Assembly (NCBI GenBank): GCA_944384285.1
Contig: CALWSX010000006.1
Location: forward strand, 1 to 8,924
Reading direction: 5' to 3'
Source: an uncultured Lachnospiraceae bacterium
GTDB taxonomy: Bacteria > Bacillota > Clostridia > Lachnospirales > Anaerotignaceae
DNA: 8,924 bases
Position 1 is the stretch's first letter. Each line of letters starts with the position of its first letter. The notes under the pieces were generated by a model. It saw only the letters and a program-made list of their open reading frames with translations. It made no database searches and was not told the DNA's origin. The position numbers and the translations under genes were made by a program. Positions 6,247 to 8,924 of the stretch are shown here, piece by piece.

Positions 6247-7248
6247 GTGAGTTTATTGTTAAAAAACAAAATTTATTTATTTTTAAAAATTATATGTTTG
6301 TCATTTCTCTTCATTTGTTTTATTATTTTCCCAAAAGATGTTACAAAAGCCTCAAAAGAAGGTCTTTTGCTATGGTATAATAACCTCTTGCCAATTTTGT
6401 TCCCTTTTATGATAATAATAAGGTTATCGGAATATGCAGGAATACGAGAATTAATAAATAAGCTTTTTTCAAAATATATGAAATCAGTTTTTAATGTATC
6501 TGGATACGGTGCTTTTCCTTTTATAATGGGATTATTATCTGGAAACCCTATGGGAGCAAAAATAACGGCAAATTTAGTTGAGGATAAAAAAATAACATTA
6601 TCAGAAGCCGAAAAAATACTATCTTTTTCAAGCAACCCAGGTATTGCTTTTGTAATAGGTAGCATAGGCACAAATATGCTAAATAATAAAACTGTAGGTA
6701 TATTTCTTTTTTTTGTAATGTTGCTTTCATCTATAATTACAGGGATAATTTTCGGATTATTTAAAAAAGAAACTTTTTCCAAATATTCTTACAAAAAAAA
6801 TATAACAAATATCTCTTTTGGCGAAGCTTTTGGTGAATCTGTAAAATCTTCAGCAGACACAATTACCGTTATAGGCGGATACATAGTGTTCTTCTGTGTT
6901 TTATCCTCTATGCTTGAAAAAACATACTTACTTGATATAATTTGTCTTCCTATCACAAAAATACCTTTTTTACATATCAATACTAATATTTTAAAAGCTA
7001 CTTTACTTGGTATAGTAGAAGTTACAAATGGAGCCTATCTTCTTTGCATGGAGGATCTCTCAACAAGCTTACCTTTTATTTCTTTTATAATAGGATTTGG
7101 AGGATTATCAATCTTTTTTCAGTCAATCAGTATGTTTAAAGATAATAAAATTAAAACTTATTTTTTCTTTTTTTCTAAAATTTTGAACGGATTTATATCT
7201 TTTGTTATATGTTACATTTTTTTGAACTTTTTTGATAAATTATTATGA
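6247..7248 (+). CDS. ylbJ: YlbJ/SpoVV-like sporulation integral membrane protein (nucleoside-recognition/GATE domain family)
   Basis: 333 residues, very hydrophobic, with about eight membrane segments. Family signatures are FPKDVTKASKEGLLLWYNNL (28-47) after the first segment, GYGAFPFIMGLLSGNPMGAK (86-105), ITLSEAEKILSFSSNPGIAF (116-135), GIVEVTNGAYLL (255-266) and GFGGLSIFFQS (283-293). These match the YlbJ family. In B. subtilis YlbJ (SpoVV) is made in the mother cell and is needed to move dipicolinic acid across the outer forespore membrane; that is family knowledge, not seen here. It is shorter than the Bacillus protein (about 400 residues). The GTG start at 6247 has only a weak purine run upstream. 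A TTG at 6256, four bases after AGAAGTGAG, is a real alternative that shortens the protein by three residues. No clear terminator follows. Confidence 0.85.
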   Translation: MSLLLKNKIYLFLKIICLSFLFICFIIFPKDVTKASKEGLLLWYNNLLPILFPFMIIIRLSEYAGIRELINKLFSKYMKSVFNVSGYGAFPFIMGLLSGNPMGAKITANLVEDKKITLSEAEKILSFSSNPGIAFVIGSIGTNMLNNKTVGIFLFFVMLLSSIITGIIFGLFKKETFSKYSYKKNITNISFGEAFGESVKSSADTITVIGGYIVFFCVLSSMLEKTYLLDIICLPITKIPFLHINTNILKATLLGIVEVTNGAYLLCMEDLSTSLPFISFIIGFGGLSIFFQSISMFKDNKIKTYFFFFSKILNGFISFVICYIFLNFFDKLL

Positions 7249-7297
7249 ACTTTTCAAAAATATTTTATCAATTTAACTCTAAAATATGTTAAATAGC

Positions 7298-7327
7298 TTG
7301 ACTAATCGATAAGATTTATTCTATAAT
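7298..7327 (+). promoter_or_regulatory. Sigma-A type promoter of spoVG
   Basis: TTGACT (7298-7303), an 18-base spacer and TATAAT (7322-7327). It would give a leader of about 70 bases before spoVG. Confidence 0.82.
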
Positions 7328-7405
7328 TTATATATAAATAATTAAATTCCATATGGGAAGGATTTACGTCACGACAACATATTTTCTTGCAAGGGGGTAC
7401 AATTT

Positions 7406-7702
7406 ATGAAAATCACAGATGTACGTATCAGAAAAATTAATACTGAAGGTAAAATGAAAGCCATTGTTTCCGTAACTTTTGATGATGAGTTTGTTGTTCA
7501 CGATATAAAAGTTATAGAAAGAGAAGATGGTCTTTTTATTGCAATGCCAAGCAGAAAAACAGCTGAAGGCGAATTTAAGGATATTGCACATCCAATTAAA
7601 GCCTCTACAAGAGCATATATCCAGCAAGCAATATTAGAAAGCTATGAAAAAGCTCTTGCTGATGCAGAAACTGCTGAAGAAACAGAAGCTCCTTTGCAGT
7701 AA
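7406..7702 (+). CDS. spoVG: SpoVG family RNA/DNA-binding regulator
   Basis: 98 residues, the usual SpoVG length. Recognised from the start MKITDVRIRKI, the central DGLFIAMPSRKT (41-52) and DIAHPIKASTR (59-69), and an acidic, variable Ala/Glu tail (84-98). SpoVG is a small dimeric nucleic-acid-binding protein. In B. subtilis it affects asymmetric septation and sporulation, and in Staphylococcus and Listeria it affects capsule, virulence and other genes. The ATG at 7406 has AAGGGGG eight bases upstream. It stands alone between its own promoter (7298-7327) and terminator (7719-7753). In B. subtilis the gene is driven by sigma-H, whereas here the visible promoter is sigma-A-like, so expression in vegetative cells is likely. 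The neighbouring YlbJ-like gene also points to a spore former. Confidence 0.97.
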   Translation: MKITDVRIRKINTEGKMKAIVSVTFDDEFVVHDIKVIEREDGLFIAMPSRKTAEGEFKDIAHPIKASTRAYIQQAILESYEKALADAETAEETEAPLQ

Positions 7703-7718
7703 CTTTAACTTTGTAATT

Positions 7719-7753
7719 AAGGCATGGATACTTTTATTCCCATGCCTTTTTTT
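7719..7753 (+). terminator. Intrinsic terminator of spoVG
   Basis: AAGGCATGG (7719-7727) pairs with CCATGCCTT (7740-7748) around a 12-base loop, and seven T (7747-7753) follow. It lies 16 bases after the spoVG stop codon. Confidence 0.85.
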
Positions 7754-7809
7754 AAGCCCTTGCAAAAATTATTTTTTAAAACACATTTAAATTTTATCTT
7801 TTGTATAAA

Positions 7810-7816
7810 AAGGAGG
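7810..7816 (+). promoter_or_regulatory. Ribosome binding site fixing the DUF402 gene start at 7825
   Basis: A perfect AAGGAGG, 8 bases before the TTG at 7825. The longer open frame beginning with TTG at 7801 would contain this site inside its coding sequence, so the downstream TTG is the better start. Confidence 0.85.
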
Positions 7817-7824
7817 TAATAATA

Positions 7825-8292
7825 TTGGACAAGCTTAAAATAATACGCAAAAGAATAATACCTTTTGAAACCATACCTCTTAATGATGATAAAATTATTT
7901 TACATACTGAATCAATATTGGTAACTAAATGGAAAACTCTAAAACCTAGAAATGATTTTGATAATGGAATTTCTATTTATTTTTTTAAAGAAGGATACAA
8001 AATAAGCAAATTCATGGATAAAAACGGTGATTTAGTATATTACTACTGTGATATTATAGACACTGATTTTAATAAAGAAGAAAATACATACATTTTTACT
8101 GACCTTTTAGCAGACGTAATACTTTTTGAAAATAAAAATATAAAAATTATGGATATAGACGAACTTGCTTATGCATACGATAAAAATCTTATTTCATTAG
8201 AGATGTTAAAAAATTCTTTAAACCGTTTGAGTACACTCTTAAATGTAGTTCATTCTGATAAAATACCTGATATGTTTAAAAAATATGAATAA
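7825..8292 (+). CDS. DUF402 family protein (possible nucleotide phosphatase or RNA-associated)
   Basis: 155 residues from the TTG at 7825. The middle and end fit the DUF402 fold: YYYCDIIDTDF (about 73-83), FTDLLADVILFENKNIKIMD (about 90-110) and the acidic MDIDELAYAYDKNLIS (109-124), followed by a C-terminal helix pair. In DUF402 proteins acidic residues of the two latter segments bind divalent metal. Characterised members are a nucleoside tri/diphosphatase in Gram-positive bacteria and the RNA-related archaeal FAU-1; which activity applies here cannot be said. No signal peptide or membrane segment. It lies alone on the plus strand between the spoVG terminator and a bidirectional terminator. 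No convincing promoter is visible in the roughly 70-base gap upstream, so low read-through from spoVG is possible. Family call good, function open. Confidence 0.8.
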   Translation: MDKLKIIRKRIIPFETIPLNDDKIILHTESILVTKWKTLKPRNDFDNGISIYFFKEGYKISKFMDKNGDLVYYYCDIIDTDFNKEENTYIFTDLLADVILFENKNIKIMDIDELAYAYDKNLISLEMLKNSLNRLSTLLNVVHSDKIPDMFKKYE

Positions 8293-8300
8293 AATATATA

Positions 8301-8334
8301 AAAAAAGAGCCAAAATTTAAAATGGCTCTTTTTT
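8301..8334. terminator. Bidirectional intrinsic terminator between convergent genes
   Basis: AAAAAAGAGCCA (8301-8312) pairs with TGGCTCTTTTTT (8323-8334) around a 10-base A/T loop. A-run and T-run on either side give a U-tract in both directions. It serves the DUF402 gene on plus and the small membrane protein on minus, whose stop codon ends two bases away at 8336. Confidence 0.88.
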
Positions 8335-8335
8335 A

Positions 8336-8725
8336 TTATTTCTTTGTTCTCATATCCATAGCTATGTCTTTTATATCCTGTGCATTTGAATCTTTAAGAG
8401 CTTTTATCAAATCATCTTCTTTGCCTTTAATATTTTCTCCATCAAAAATAAGTGCATTCCACAAATCATGTAAAGAAGAAGATAAAGTTCCATTATCACA
8501 ATATTCATATGCTGCATAAACATTACTGATTATTGCCTCCATATCATCATTATTATATTCTTCCTTTAAGTCCTCAATTTTATCTATAGCAAAAACTATT
8601 TGAGTTTTGCATTGTTGTTCTCTATTTTTTATGTATTTTTTCTCTGACAAGCTTTTACCAGTAAAAAAGCTTGCAAAAATACATATTATAAATAAAGATA
8701 CAATAATAGCTCTATTTTTTTTCAT
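8336..8725 (-). CDS. Hypothetical protein with one N-terminal membrane anchor
   Basis: 129 residues. After MKKNR comes a single hydrophobic segment (about 6-22, AIIVSLFIICIFASFF), then a Lys-rich stretch (24-35) and a mostly helical, acidic domain (40-129) with two cysteines (39 and 76). The hydrophobic segment has no lipoprotein box (the residues before C15 are Phe-Ile-Ile) and no clear signal peptidase site, so a membrane anchor with an extracytoplasmic helical domain is likely. The ATG at 8725 has AAAGGT nine bases upstream, and a promoter lies at 8796-8824. It is convergent with the DUF402 gene and shares its terminator. I do not recognise the family; a short secreted helical protein is the alternative. 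Confidence 0.75.
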   Translation of the reverse strand: MKKNRAIIVSLFIICIFASFFTGKSLSEKKYIKNREQQCKTQIVFAIDKIEDLKEEYNNDDMEAIISNVYAAYEYCDNGTLSSSLHDLWNALIFDGENIKGKEDDLIKALKDSNAQDIKDIAMDMRTKK

Positions 8726-8795
8726 AATATTATTACCTTTCTTTTTATTAAAACCTAAATTTATGGTTATAACTAAGATATAATTTATTATTTAT

Positions 8796-8824
8796 ATAAT
8801 ATAATATTTTACCATACATTTCAA
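8796..8824 (-). promoter_or_regulatory. Sigma-A promoter of the membrane-anchored hypothetical gene
   Basis: On the minus strand TTGAAA (8819-8824), a 17-base spacer and TATTAT (8796-8801), five of six matches in each box. It lies about 70 bases upstream of the ATG at 8725, in an otherwise AT-only stretch. Confidence 0.65.
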
Positions 8825-8879
8825 TGTTGTAAAAATATCAAAAACTACTATAAGTAATATTTGATTAATCTTATTACAC

Positions 8880-8908
8880 TTGACATATATTTGTCATTTG
8901 TGTATAAT
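8880..8908 (+). promoter_or_regulatory. Consensus sigma-A promoter for a gene beyond the right edge
   Basis: TTGACA (8880-8885), a 17-base spacer and TATAAT (8903-8908): a perfect match in both boxes. Its gene is outside the window. The near-palindrome TGACATATATTTGTCA (8881-8896) overlaps the -35 and the spacer, a usual place for a repressor site. Confidence 0.88.
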
Positions 8909-8924
8909 ACGTTTTATATCTTGT

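Noticed and set aside
6273..6782. 169-codon minus-strand open frame over the YlbJ-like gene
   Set aside because: Antisense shadow; the plus frame carries the conserved YlbJ motifs and this frame shows no family features or ribosome binding site.
7258..7290. Terminator of the YlbJ-like gene
   Set aside because: ATATTTTA can pair with TAAAATAT downstream, but the stem is A/T only and no T-run follows.
7358..7380. Sigma-H promoter of spoVG
   Set aside because: AGGATTT is present, but no GAAT-like -10 follows 11-14 bases downstream; a sigma-A-type pair fits better.
7801..7824. N-terminal extension of the DUF402 protein from TTG at 7801
   Set aside because: The extension would encode the AAGGAGG ribosome binding site of the TTG at 7825 and has no site of its own.
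1..8924. CRISPR array, insertion sequence or integrase
   Set aside because: No regularly spaced DNA repeats, transposase or recombinase frames are seen; the repetition in 2500-4500 comes from the protein-level LRR pattern.

Overview
The window is AT-rich DNA (roughly a quarter to 30% G+C by eye) from a low-GC Firmicute, most likely an endospore-forming member of the Clostridia. The reasons are a clear SpoVG gene, a YlbJ/SpoVV-type sporulation membrane protein, strong AGGAGG-type ribosome binding sites, TTG and GTG start codons, and consensus vegetative promoters. The genus cannot be fixed from the sequence.

The left 5.7 kb is one minus-strand operon, read from right to left. It holds a 54-residue protein of unknown function (5502-5666), a 1128-residue protein with BspA-type leucine-rich repeats and no secretion signal (2052-5438), a 467-residue protein with a DUF2201-type metallopeptidase-like N-terminus and a VWA-like C-terminus (625-2028), and a MoxR-type AAA+ ATPase (1-612) that runs off the left edge. 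The last three genes lie within 12-23 bases of each other, and the ATPase ribosome binding site overlaps the stop codon of the VWA gene. A candidate promoter and two inverted repeats lie upstream of the small gene. By analogy with other MoxR/VWA pairs, the ATPase and VWA protein probably form a remodelling machine. The unusual element is a large, apparently cytoplasmic LRR protein in the same operon, which could be its adaptor, sensor or client. That role is inference.

The operon is separated from the next unit by two tandem terminators that follow a tRNA-Ser(GCU) gene (5925-6012, minus), which has its own near-perfect promoter. To the right, all on the plus strand, lie a YlbJ-like integral membrane protein (6247-7248), spoVG as a single gene with its own promoter and terminator (7406-7702), and a DUF402 protein (7825-8292). 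A bidirectional terminator separates the DUF402 gene from a convergent minus-strand gene for a small membrane-anchored protein of unknown function (8336-8725). The right edge carries a consensus plus-strand promoter, with a palindrome over its -35 and spacer, for a gene outside the window.
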